This document shows, in pieces, positions 1-6,825 of a DNA stretch of 35,253 nt. A model generated the notes under the pieces. That model searched no databases, was not told the origin of the DNA, and saw only the letters and a list, made by a program, of their open reading frames with translations. The stretch lies in the NCBI RefSeq assembly GCF_008632075.1, contig NZ_VWVM01000028.1:1-35253 (forward strand). Reading direction: 5' to 3'. Position 1 is the stretch's first letter; every line of letters starts with the position of its first letter. The DNA is from Candidatus Pantoea gossypiicola. Lineage in GTDB: Bacteria > Pseudomonadota > Gammaproteobacteria > Enterobacterales > Enterobacteriaceae. A program made the translations under genes and the position numbers.

Positions 1-10
1 TCCACTGTAG

Positions 11-667
11 TCAGTAAACGCCGTTATTCCGGTCAGCTGAAGACAGCAGCTGCTGTGCTGATTTTACCTGTGCTTGTGTTAATTCAGATTTTTCTGCCGT
101 CAGCACATAAAGGCCGGACGGCCTTTCGCTGGCCATCTGCCATCCACAGCGGTTAAACAGCGTTTCCAGCCCCTTCACGCGCCCGGTCAGGCGCGCCATT
201 AACGGGCTGACCTGCCAGCCGTCGTCGTCAAACGCCGCGTCCAGGCTGGTCCGGGACACGTAAATGCCGTTGACATCAGGATTCAGGGCAGCGGCATGGC
301 GTCCCGACCACTCCCGGTCGCTGAGCAACCGGTAAGCCCAATGCATGTCCTTCGCGGTCTCCAGGGCATACGTCAGCCGGAAAAGGTCGTTCTGCTCCAA
401 AAGCGAGCCGGTGCAGGAGCGCCAGAGGTAGTCCAGCTTGTTGGCAAGCTTTGCTCCGGCCCCGTACCGGCGTCCTTGCTTAAGCAACCATTCAATGTCG
501 GGGGCAACTTCGCGTGGAAAGCGGTGCTGCTTCATGGCGGTGGCAAGCCAGCGGGTCAGAAAGAGGTTTTCCTGTGCCGGTGACCGCACATCACCGTTCT
601 GTCTGGCCAGCGCAAGCGCCACCAGGGCGCACCATGCCAGATGGCCCGATTTTTCTGTCCGCGTCAC
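11..667 (-). CDS. DUF2913 family protein
   Basis: This 218-residue protein starts at a GTG with a GGG-rich stretch just upstream. The N-terminal block (TEKSGHLAWCALVALALARQ) and the following QENLFLTRWLA and WLLKQGRRYG blocks match what I recall of the DUF2913 family found on enterobacterial plasmids. No biochemical function is known for the family. There is no signal peptide or membrane segment, so it is probably cytoplasmic. A second, broken copy lies at the far end of the window on the same strand (34415-34845). The gene stands alone: 210 bp of apparently empty DNA separates it from the GNAT remnant to its right. Family assignment is by remembered similarity; function is unknown. Confidence 0.75.
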   Translation of the reverse strand: MTRTEKSGHLAWCALVALALARQNGDVRSPAQENLFLTRWLATAMKQHRFPREVAPDIEWLLKQGRRYGAGAKLANKLDYLWRSCTGSLLEQNDLFRLTYALETAKDMHWAYRLLSDREWSGRHAAALNPDVNGIYVSRTSLDAAFDDDGWQVSPLMARLTGRVKGLETLFNRCGWQMASERPSGLYVLTAEKSELTQAQVKSAQQLLSSADRNNGVY

Positions 668-876
668 TGCCCGCCCTTTTCCTTATTTATTTATCCCGCA
701 AAATTTTGGCGGGTTTCCGCTTACGGTCATGCTGACGTATTTTAACCTGAACGACAACAGAGTCGCATCCGGAACCGTCTGCATCCATTTATCGCATGGC
801 CACTCGTTTTGCACGTACTGTTCCGTACACGCTGTCAATGTAATCTGTCAGTAGCATTGTGTTGATTGTCGGTAGT

Positions 877-1263
877 TTATTCTGGCTCCAGGCAAAGAAA
901 CTCAGAACCTCTCTCAGACGTTCCCATAACTTCAAAGCCCCGTCGTTTAAGCATTCCTGACATCAGAACTGATCCCGGATAACACTTTGCCGTTACGATA
1001 TGTGATCGATATTCGTCAAGGGCAATGGACAGCAGCCGGGTGCCACAACCTTTACCGCGCATTGATTTTGTGATGTTGATTGTTCGGATTTCGGTACATG
1101 GTCTGCCGGCCAAATCCTGCACAGCACATAACCATAAGAAACCAACTTTCCTGTCATCGGATTTGCGGAACAGCATGAGAATGGAATGGCCGGTGTACTG
1201 GCCAGAATCATTCATCCGGATGAACTGCCGGATCTGTTTTTCAAAAATCTTGTTACTTTTTGG
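877..1263 (-). pseudogene. GNAT N-acetyltransferase, 5' end removed by IS66 insertion
   Basis: The reading frame carries a GNAT-like acetyl-CoA loop (MRGKGCGTRLL, fitting R/Q-x-x-G-x-G/A) and a typical C-terminal half (MLKRRGFEVMG). The first internal ATG is at 1215, but the frame stays open upstream to 1263, where the IS66-type end begins with GTAAGCG. The original N-terminus therefore appears to be missing and the IS insertion is the likely cause. GNAT enzymes transfer an acetyl group from acetyl-CoA to an amine; the substrate here cannot be told. A shortened 112-residue product from 1215 would lack part of the fold, so I treat it as a pseudogene. Confidence 0.6.
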
Positions 1264-2196
1264 GTAAGCGTCACACAGAGACCGTCTGTGCAGAAGACTC
1301 CTGTTCCGGGAAAATAGTGTCCATCATTTTTTAATGGACACTATCGCGTGAAACACCGGACATGGCTCCTTGAGGCCCTTCACCTCCATTTTGATGAAAA
1401 ACTGTCGCGCATTGAGGCGGGACGCCGGTTAGGTATCCCCAAGACCACCGTCTGCGATCTCTTCGTACGCTTTCGCAAATCCGGGCTACCGTGGCCCCTG
1501 CCGGTCAGCGTCAATGCCGGAAGTCTGGAAAAACGCCTTTATCTGCCGACATCATGTAAAGGCGCCGTTCTGCCTGCTGCCCCGGAACCGGCGCCCCGCA
1601 GGCGGTCACGTCGTCCCAATTTTCCCCGCGAATTCAAAATTGCCCTGGTGGAGCAATCGATGCACCCCGGCGTCAGCGTGGCACGGCTGGCCCGTGAGAA
1701 TAATATTAATGACAACCTGCTGTTCAACTGGCGGCGTCTTTATCAGCAGAGACTGCTCGCTGCACGAACGGATGCGCCAGCCATACTGCCCGTCACGCTG
1801 ACTGCCGGCACCGGCAGCCAGGCCCTGCCGTCCGGCGTTCCGTCCGGGGAGTCATCCTGCTGCGAACTGGTTCTGCCCGCCGGTACGCTGCGTATCGGTG
1901 GAGCACTGACGCCTGAACTGCTGCAGATGCTCATCCGGGAGATGCAGGGGAGTTCGCAGTGATATCACTCGTTGCGGGTTCCCGCATCTGGCTGGTTGCC
2001 GGCGTGACGGACATGCGCAACGGCTTTACCGGCCTGGCGTCCAGGGTACAGAACACGCTGCAGGATGACCCGTTCAGCGGGCATCTGTTCATCTTCCCCG
2101 GGCGTCGCGGCGACATGATCAAGGTGCTGTGGGCAGACCGGGACGGCCTGTGCCTGTTCACCAAACGCCTGGATCGCGGTCACTTCGTCTGGCCAA
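1264..2196 (+). mobile_element. IS66-family insertion sequence remnant (left end, tnpA, start of tnpB)
   Basis: The left end begins with GTAAGCG at 1264, the usual start of IS66-family terminal repeats. It is followed by tnpA and a tnpB that overlap as in the family. Homology stops near 2196, inside tnpB, directly after the codons for HFVWP. The rest of tnpB, the large tnpC transposase gene and the right end are missing, so the element cannot move by itself. A hairpin (GTGTCCAT 1317-1324 with ATGGACAC 1334-1341) lies just before tnpA. Confidence 0.8.
1348..1962 (+). CDS. tnpA: IS66 family accessory protein TnpA
   Basis: This 204-residue protein has the IS66 OrfA layout. An N-terminal helix-turn-helix segment (RIEAGRRLGIPKTTVCDLFVRF, residues about 22-43) is followed by a second one (PREFKIALVEQSMHPGVSVARLARENNINDNLLFNWRRLY, about 92-131) and a hydrophobic C-terminal tail. 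It starts at GTG 1348. Its stop overlaps the tnpB start by four bases (GTGA), which suggests translational coupling. TnpA is needed with TnpB and TnpC for transposition; TnpC is absent, so this copy is probably idle. A stem-loop 7 to 31 bases upstream of the start could limit its translation. Confidence 0.85.
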   Translation: MKHRTWLLEALHLHFDEKLSRIEAGRRLGIPKTTVCDLFVRFRKSGLPWPLPVSVNAGSLEKRLYLPTSCKGAVLPAAPEPAPRRRSRRPNFPREFKIALVEQSMHPGVSVARLARENNINDNLLFNWRRLYQQRLLAARTDAPAILPVTLTAGTGSQALPSGVPSGESSCCELVLPAGTLRIGGALTPELLQMLIREMQGSSQ

Positions 2197-2210
2197 CTTG
2201 CATTCTTTGA
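1959..2210 (+). pseudogene. tnpB: IS66 family TnpB, C-terminally truncated
   Basis: The frame opens at GTG 1959 and gives the standard TnpB start (SRIWLVAGVTDMRNGFTGLA), then GHLFIFPGRRGDMIKVLWADRDGLCLFTKRL. Full TnpB is about 115 residues; here the family sequence ends after GHFVWP and is replaced by four unrelated codons and a stop. The break at about 2196 marks the end of the IS66 remnant. TnpB is an accessory transposition protein of IS66 elements. Confidence 0.85.
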
Positions 2211-2460
2211 ATTAAAGAGGAAATAATTCAGCTTTTATGGTTTTGTGGAGTGCGCAAAAATGTTACAATGTTTAATCCTTGTGGTGGAGGATGGAAATAT
2301 AGACACGCCATCGTTTACATATCTCTATGCGACTCCTTAAGGAGTGCATTAAAAAACATGCTCATGGTTACCCTGATGAACGACACACGGTTAAGAGATA
2401 AAATCGAGCATGTCAGTTCCGTACTAATGTTGTAACACTATAACAACGCATGGTTTCAGT

Positions 2461-3312
2461 ATGTCTAAATTATTTTACCTTATTATTTTTTTTCTGTGCC
2501 CTGCATTGTATGCAGAGGAAGACGTACCGAAAACAGACATAAAGATTAGCGCTGAACAATATTCTGCCATGTTGGGGCGCATTGATTTTGCATGGTCTGA
2601 TGATGTCACTATGTCCCTGCCGGCCTATTTGCTCAAGGGAGCATCACAGGTCAGTCTGGGAGTTCAGTGGGCAGATACCTGTTCTCCCGTCAATGGTTCA
2701 ACAGGGTTAAACATTAAGGTTAAGGGTTTCAGGAATAAGGATGAACAGGCTGACAGTCTGGAATTAAGCAATGCGTCGCTTTTTTTTACGACAAAATTAT
2801 GGCTGAGTGTCTCTCAAAGTGGCCAGTCAATGTCGACGAAGCAACAATACGAATGCGATGTAAAGGGGACTGAATACTGGCCAGTAAGTATCAATAACGC
2901 TACAGTCAGTAAATTAATATTAACCTTTGAAATTGCTAGACCTACCTGTAGCATTTCAACACTTAAGGCTGTTAAGCTGCCACCTGTGTCCAAACTCAGT
3001 CCGAGTTCATCAGCTGAGCTTCCGATTTCTGTAGACTGCAGTGATTTTACCTCGTCCCCTACTGTCTTTTTAACGCTCAATGGTGGACAGGCCAGCGATG
3101 ATGGCAGTCTGTATGACGATAGCAATATTACCATTGAAGCGATCAGCGATAAAACCGGACTGCGCTGGAAAGCTGACGGAATCGAAAAATATCCTGTTGG
3201 GCGAGTAGATACAGTCACAAAGATCACCCCGTTGGTCAGATCATCTATTAAAGAAGGAGCTAACGCTGGTTCGTATAAAGCCACAGCGACGATAACACTT
3301 GGCGTGGAATAA
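2461..3312 (+). CDS. Orphan fimbrial-type (pilin-domain) secreted protein
   Basis: This 283-residue protein begins with a clear signal peptide (MSKLFYLIIFFLCPALYA, cleavage before EEDVP). The N-terminal half has a Cys pair (ADTCSP and QYECDV) and may be a receptor-binding or chaperone-like domain. The C-terminal half looks like a pilin domain: CSISTLK, then ELPISVDCSD, and a terminal strand GSYKATATITLGVE of the kind a usher/chaperone pilus uses for donor-strand exchange. No chaperone, usher or major pilin gene is nearby, so it is either a leftover minor subunit/adhesin or depends on genes elsewhere. Its AT-richer DNA differs from the tra genes and suggests separate acquisition. The fimbrial assignment rests on the C-terminal pattern only. 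Confidence 0.55.
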   Translation: MSKLFYLIIFFLCPALYAEEDVPKTDIKISAEQYSAMLGRIDFAWSDDVTMSLPAYLLKGASQVSLGVQWADTCSPVNGSTGLNIKVKGFRNKDEQADSLELSNASLFFTTKLWLSVSQSGQSMSTKQQYECDVKGTEYWPVSINNATVSKLILTFEIARPTCSISTLKAVKLPPVSKLSPSSSAELPISVDCSDFTSSPTVFLTLNGGQASDDGSLYDDSNITIEAISDKTGLRWKADGIEKYPVGRVDTVTKITPLVRSSIKEGANAGSYKATATITLGVE

Positions 3313-3803
3313 TATTTCAGGTGGCTGAATGACCAAACCGTAGTTAACGACGGTTCATATCTCTCCCAGCACTCCACAAGAAGGGTGTTGCTGTCATCGA
3401 GCCTCACTGACGCGCCCGGCATGGGAAAATACCCTGTCAGTGCACGGTTCCTGCCTGCGTTAACTCCGGAAAGTTCACTCGCGATTACGTCGCCACTACG
3501 CGCCATATGCTGCTGCGTTGTCATCCGCTATGGCTGCCGGACGCGACAGAGAATCACTGCTTAGTTCCTCATCACTGCCACAAAGAAAACTCTGCACTTT
3601 TTCCAGTGTTCAGGTTGGCGGCGGGTCCTGGGGGCAGGGAATTCGATAAGACGCTTTTAACCCTTGCAGTTCTTCTGCCATATAGGGAAAAGCATATTTT
3701 TTCACTTCGGGTTGAGCCTACAGGCCGCCTCAGTAAGAAATCGGGCACTGTTATTGAGGATAACCGCTTCAAATAACGCCACCTTGGAAGGGAAATACTT
3801 ATA
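3313..3803. other. Spacer between fimbrial gene and Tn3 remnant; possible gene fragment
   Basis: I see no convincing complete gene here. On the minus strand a frame opening near 3524 gives a plausible protein-like N-terminus (TTQQHMARSGDVIASELSG, then GYFPMPGASVRLDD) until about 3330. It then runs on antisense to the fimbrial gene, so it may be the front of a gene cut by that insertion. I do not recognise it. Confidence 0.25.
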
Positions 3804-3841
3804 GGGGTTTGACGGTCAATCGTGTAAAAAACCACGCTAAG
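3804..3841. repeat. Tn3-family terminal inverted repeat (tnpA side)
   Basis: The 38 bases start with GGGGTTTGACGGTCAA and end in ACGCTAAG, the pattern of Tn3 ends (GGGGTCTGACGCTCA...ACGTTAAG). They overlap the tnpA stop codon, as expected for this end of the element. Confidence 0.85.
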
Positions 3842-4362
3842 GCAATAATCCATTGTTTAAATTGAAATTTAATGGTCTCAACTCTCCCCTCAGAATATCC
3901 TCCGGCAGCATGAACGTATAATGCCCCAGCATATTGATGTGCCCGTGCATCAGCGGTGACAGGCGGGCAATATGTTCATCCTCTGGCGTTTCCCCCATAA
4001 TCCTGAGATGTGAAAGCGCTTCCTGCATGTAAAGCGTGTTCCACAGCACTACCGCATTCGTAACCAGGCCCAGCGCACCAAGCTGATCTTCCTGTCCCTC
4101 ACGGTAACCCTAACTGGGCAGCCACATAGCGCCGTACGCCAGCAGGGGTCTGCATGAGATCATTCAGAAACGAGCCCAGAAAACGGGCGGTGGTGAGCTG
4201 AAGAGCAATGCCAAACCGGTTATGCCTGCCCCGGCGCTGATAAACGAAATCCAGGTCGCGCTCATCAAGATGAAAATACTTTGCCAGCTGAACTTCCTTT
4301 GGCTCGGCGACATAGCAGCCATAATTCTGAATCTGGTCATCGATCAGAAAATCACTGGTCAT
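3837..4362 (-). pseudogene. tnpA: Tn3-family transposase TnpA with large internal deletion
   Basis: The N-terminal piece (4362 down to about 4108) has the Tn3 transposase start: LAKYFHLDERDLDFVYQRRG, GIALQLTTARFLGSFL, then VAAQLG. The C-terminal piece has YREGQEDQLGALGLVTNAV, VLWNTLYMQEALSHL, and the standard ending HINMLGHYTFMLPEDILRGELRPLN. Together they cover only about 170 residues of a roughly 1000-residue enzyme, and the two pieces are in different frames. The catalytic core is gone, so no functional transposase can be made. Confidence 0.85.
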
Positions 4363-4399
4363 TCGCGCATTTCTTTGATATCCGTTCTTCGTATCCTAT

Positions 4400-4516
4400 T
4401 TTTGGCAGTATCAGATATTATGATATCTGATACCCGTCAAAACCAGAGTGGAAACAGGTATCACAAATCGCATTTTATACATTATGATACACTCATGTAT
4501 CATAATCGATTTGTGA
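4400..4516. promoter_or_regulatory. Tn3-type res site between tnpA and tnpR
   Basis: The intergenic region holds strong dyads. GTATCAGATA (4408-4417) pairs with TATCTGATAC (4424-4433). ATTATGATACA (4481-4491) pairs with TGTATCATAAT (4496-4506), enclosed by TCACAAATCG (4461-4470) and CGATTTGTGA (4507-4516). Such dyads are expected of resolvase-binding subsites, which also repress both divergent promoters. Confidence 0.65.
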
Positions 4517-4523
4517 GACTGAA

Positions 4524-4811
4524 ATGGCGTTACTGGGCTATGCCAGGGTATCAACCAGTCACCAGAAGCTGACGCTCCAGGTGGCTGAGCTGAAAAATGC
4601 CGGTGTGCGGGAGGACCGAATTTTTACCGACATGATGATCGGGGCTACAGACGAACGAGAAGGGTTACAGCGGCTGCTTGGCCGGGCTGAAAAAAATGAC
4701 ATCATCATCTGCACCAAAATGGACCGGCTCGGCCGCAACACCGCTGACATGATCCATATCGTGGATGCCTGCTATAACCAGCCAAAATCCTTCAGACGAT
4801 CAGTAATCTAG
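4524..4811 (+). pseudogene. tnpR: Tn3-family resolvase TnpR, truncated
   Basis: The frame starts with the serine-recombinase signature YARVST (the catalytic Ser is in this motif) and continues through ATDEREGLQRLL and the conserved TKMDRLGRNTADMIHIVDACYNQ. Homology ends there, near 4782, and eight unrelated codons lead to a stop. A full TnpR is about 185 residues, so the C-terminal helix-turn-helix DNA-binding domain is missing. The fragment would be inactive for site-specific resolution. Confidence 0.85.
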
Positions 4812-4836
4812 CATTGAACATCAAAAAGTAAAGCCT

Positions 4837-5097
4837 TTACTTCAGCAGCCCCTGTTCACTAAGTTCCCGCTCGATGAGTTTTTCAATGAACTGGGCCTGA
4901 GTTATCCCTTCCTGATCACACAGCGCAATCATGCGATCTTTAAGAGGGTTACGGATAAAGACTTTCACTTCTTTGTGTGTAATCCGCTTTCGAGCTACAG
5001 CCGCTAACTGCTTCTCAGAAGCAGTTAGCGGATTACCTTTTCGGTAAGAACGCTTTTCTTTCGATGAGGAAGTTACTGCATTTTCGACTTGCGACAT
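4837..5097 (-). CDS. copB: IncFII replication regulatory protein CopB (RepA2)
   Basis: This 86-residue protein matches the CopB/RepA2 pattern of R1/R100: MSQVENAVTSS, a basic stretch, then PLTASEKQLAAVARKRITHKEVKVFIRNPLKDRM and ITQAQFIEKLIERE. In IncFII plasmids CopB represses the repA1 promoter, acting with the antisense RNA CopA to set copy number. I start it at the ATG at 5097, which has GAGGAGG seven bases upstream; an in-frame ATG at 5118 is less likely. The genes that should follow, copA, tap and repA1, are missing: the DNA beyond the stop runs within about 60 bp into the truncated Tn3 tnpR. CopB here therefore has no target in the window. Confidence 0.85.
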   Translation of the reverse strand: MSQVENAVTSSSKEKRSYRKGNPLTASEKQLAAVARKRITHKEVKVFIRNPLKDRMIALCDQEGITQAQFIEKLIERELSEQGLLK

Positions 5098-5348
5098 CTC
5101 TGCCTCCTCAAGGATCAAACAAGGATCGTTTCGCGGAGGATACTACAGATTCGTGAAATCAGCGACTTAACTTTACGCGAAAGTGTGAGCCATGTTGGCG
5201 CATGACTCACCTGAATAGATGTAGATTGCGAATCAAATGACGATGCTTATTAGTATGAAGAATGCCAGTCAGTTCCCCCGTCCCAGCGCGACTGCATGAA
5301 TGAAAGGGTTTTATTCATGTTCATTCTGTATTTTTCTCTTCTCTGCAG

Positions 5349-6020
5349 TTATCTGTTCATATCGTGCACGGGCGGGGTGGCTTCCCTCGCCGCCCTGCGC
5401 TGTCGTTTAGCATGCTCCTGAGCCCTGCGCGCCACCGCATATGCCGCCTCCTCCGCACTCACCGGTGCGACTGGTTCACCGGCAAGGTTTTTACGCCACG
5501 CGCCCACCGTCATGGCACCCAGATACGCATCCGAGCGGGTGACGGCGGCAAGGCAGCGTTTCAGCGTCTTCACGGAGATATCCAGCCCGCGCTGACGAAT
5601 ATCATTTACCATCGTTTCCCGGATGCTGACCGCCAGGAGCTGCGGCTGGCCGTCCGTAACGAGGGCTGGCCAGCAACGTTCCAGGAGCGCGATCGCGTCC
5701 GTAAGCGGCATGACCTTCCGGTAAACCGGTTCCGGGGCTGGTCTGCGCATGGCCTCCCGCTCCTGCGCCTGTCGCTCTGCCCACAACCGGGCTTTCTCTG
5801 CTTTTCGGGCGGCCTTCTCATCTGCCTGTGCCTTTTTCGCGCTCTCATCCACCGCCTGCTTCCTGACCTTCCAGGCAGGAGTCGTGTTCACCACCACGGT
5901 CTTTTTACGCGTGACCAGGCCCGGTCCCGCACTGTCCGGTTCACTGTTGTTTACGGCACGCTGACCTTCTGGCTCCGTCTTATGGCGCAGCGTCAGCGTG
6001 GGGCGCCCCTGCACTTTCAT
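5349..6020 (-). CDS. finO: FinO-type fertility inhibition RNA chaperone
   Basis: The 223-residue protein has a basic, Lys/Arg/Ala-rich N-terminal helix (KVRKQAVDESAKKAQADEKAARKAEKARL, about residues 51-80). A ProQ/FinO domain follows: LTDAIALLERCWPALVTDG, LLAVSIRETMVNDI, and the diagnostic KTLKRCLAAVTRSDAYLGAMTVGAWR. FinO stabilises the antisense RNA FinP and promotes its pairing with the traJ leader, repressing transfer. F FinO is 186 residues, so this one carries extra N- and C-terminal sequence. The start at 6020 has GGAGG upstream. It lies downstream of traX, the usual place. traJ and finP are absent from this truncated tra region, so it must act on another plasmid or on other RNAs, if at all. 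Confidence 0.9.
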   Translation of the reverse strand: MKVQGRPTLTLRHKTEPEGQRAVNNSEPDSAGPGLVTRKKTVVVNTTPAWKVRKQAVDESAKKAQADEKAARKAEKARLWAERQAQEREAMRRPAPEPVYRKVMPLTDAIALLERCWPALVTDGQPQLLAVSIRETMVNDIRQRGLDISVKTLKRCLAAVTRSDAYLGAMTVGAWRKNLAGEPVAPVSAEEAAYAVARRAQEHAKRQRRAAREATPPVHDMNR

Positions 6021-6086
6021 CCTGCCTCCGGATAAATCTGTTTCACGTGTATTCTCCTGACTGACCCTATTCTGACACGGCAGATA

Positions 6087-6824
6087 TCACATCACCATCA
6101 GTCCGATGACGGCCAGGTGCACCGCGTAGAACAGCGGGAAAAATTCGCGCGGCCAGAACCTCGGCACGCGGCAACAGGTCCGGCTCAGCACCGTCAGGGT
6201 AACGCCGGGTATCACCAGACCCGCGATGGCAAAGGCAGCGCTGTCCGCAGCATTCAGCGCGAGTGTCGCCAGCGCCAGACACAGCGCCAGTCCCGTGCGC
6301 GTGGTGCGCCGGCCCGCCATACAGACGCCGCAGGCCAGCATCAGCATGACTACCCCCGCCAGCCCGTAGCTTCCCGCCGAAAACGGCAGCCAGGCCAGAA
6401 CCAGCATTAGGGAGAGCGGCCACGCACGCGGCCCGTGCCGCTGCATCAGCGCCAGCGCCTGTCCGCTGACCGCAAAGGCAAACAGGATATTGCCCAGGTC
6501 CGGGCGAAGCCCGGCCAGTATCCAGCCGCCCTGCGCCACCCCGGCCCATATCCAGAGCCGGTTCAGGGTGCGCTGCTGAATCTGCGGATGGCGGGCGAGG
6601 TTCATGGCCCAGACCAGGCCAAAGAGCGGAAACGCTCCCCGACCGGCTAGACGTAGCCAGTCATTATCCAGTCCGCACAGCATGCTGATGTGGTCGGCCA
6701 CCATCAGGAGCAGCGCCACGGTTTTGATAAGGTCAGTCTGGCCCGGCGTCCACACAAGCAGACGCTGCAGCCAGCAGTCGGCCACCACCACAAGAGGGAA
6801 CAGCGGATGGTTTTCAGTGCGCAT
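6087..6824 (-). CDS. traX: F-type pilin acetylase TraX
   Basis: This 245-residue, strongly hydrophobic protein has many predicted membrane segments. It contains the TraX block TDLIKTVALLLMVADHISML and RLAGRGAFPLFGLVWAMNLAR near the N-terminus and REFFPLFYAVHLAVIGLM at the end. TraX N-acetylates the processed F pilin TraA in the inner membrane. The ATG at 6824 sits one base after the traI stop codon, so translation is probably coupled to traI; the longer upstream frame overlaps traI codons and is rejected. The pilin gene traA is not in the window, so this copy has no substrate encoded here. Confidence 0.9.
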   Translation of the reverse strand: MRTENHPLFPLVVVADCWLQRLLVWTPGQTDLIKTVALLLMVADHISMLCGLDNDWLRLAGRGAFPLFGLVWAMNLARHPQIQQRTLNRLWIWAGVAQGGWILAGLRPDLGNILFAFAVSGQALALMQRHGPRAWPLSLMLVLAWLPFSAGSYGLAGVVMLMLACGVCMAGRRTTRTGLALCLALATLALNAADSAAFAIAGLVIPGVTLTVLSRTCCRVPRFWPREFFPLFYAVHLAVIGLMVM

Positions 6825-6825
6825 A

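Larger units (their letters stand above)
3804..4782. mobile_element. Tn3-family transposon remnant
   Basis: The element has a 38-bp Tn3-type inverted repeat at 3804-3841, a tnpA gutted by an internal deletion (minus strand), a res region, and a divergent tnpR (plus strand) that breaks off near 4782. Divergent tnpA/tnpR with res between them is the Tn3-subgroup arrangement. The second inverted repeat is absent. The broken tnpR end abuts DNA downstream of copB, where the IncFII repA1 region would be expected, so the event that truncated the transposon may also have removed repA1. Confidence 0.8.

Noticed and set aside
2250..2435. 61-codon plus-strand ORF upstream of the fimbrial gene
   Set aside because: I considered a PapB/PapI-type regulator, but the sequence matches neither and there is no clear ribosome site.
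5278..5320. Short minus-strand ORF downstream of finO (starts MNKTLSFMQSRWDGG)
   Set aside because: Only about 22 codons, no ribosome site, and the start lies in a small dyad; not supportable as a gene.
5364..6035. 223-codon plus-strand ORF opposite finO
   Set aside because: Antisense to a clear FinO domain, with no recognisable features of its own.
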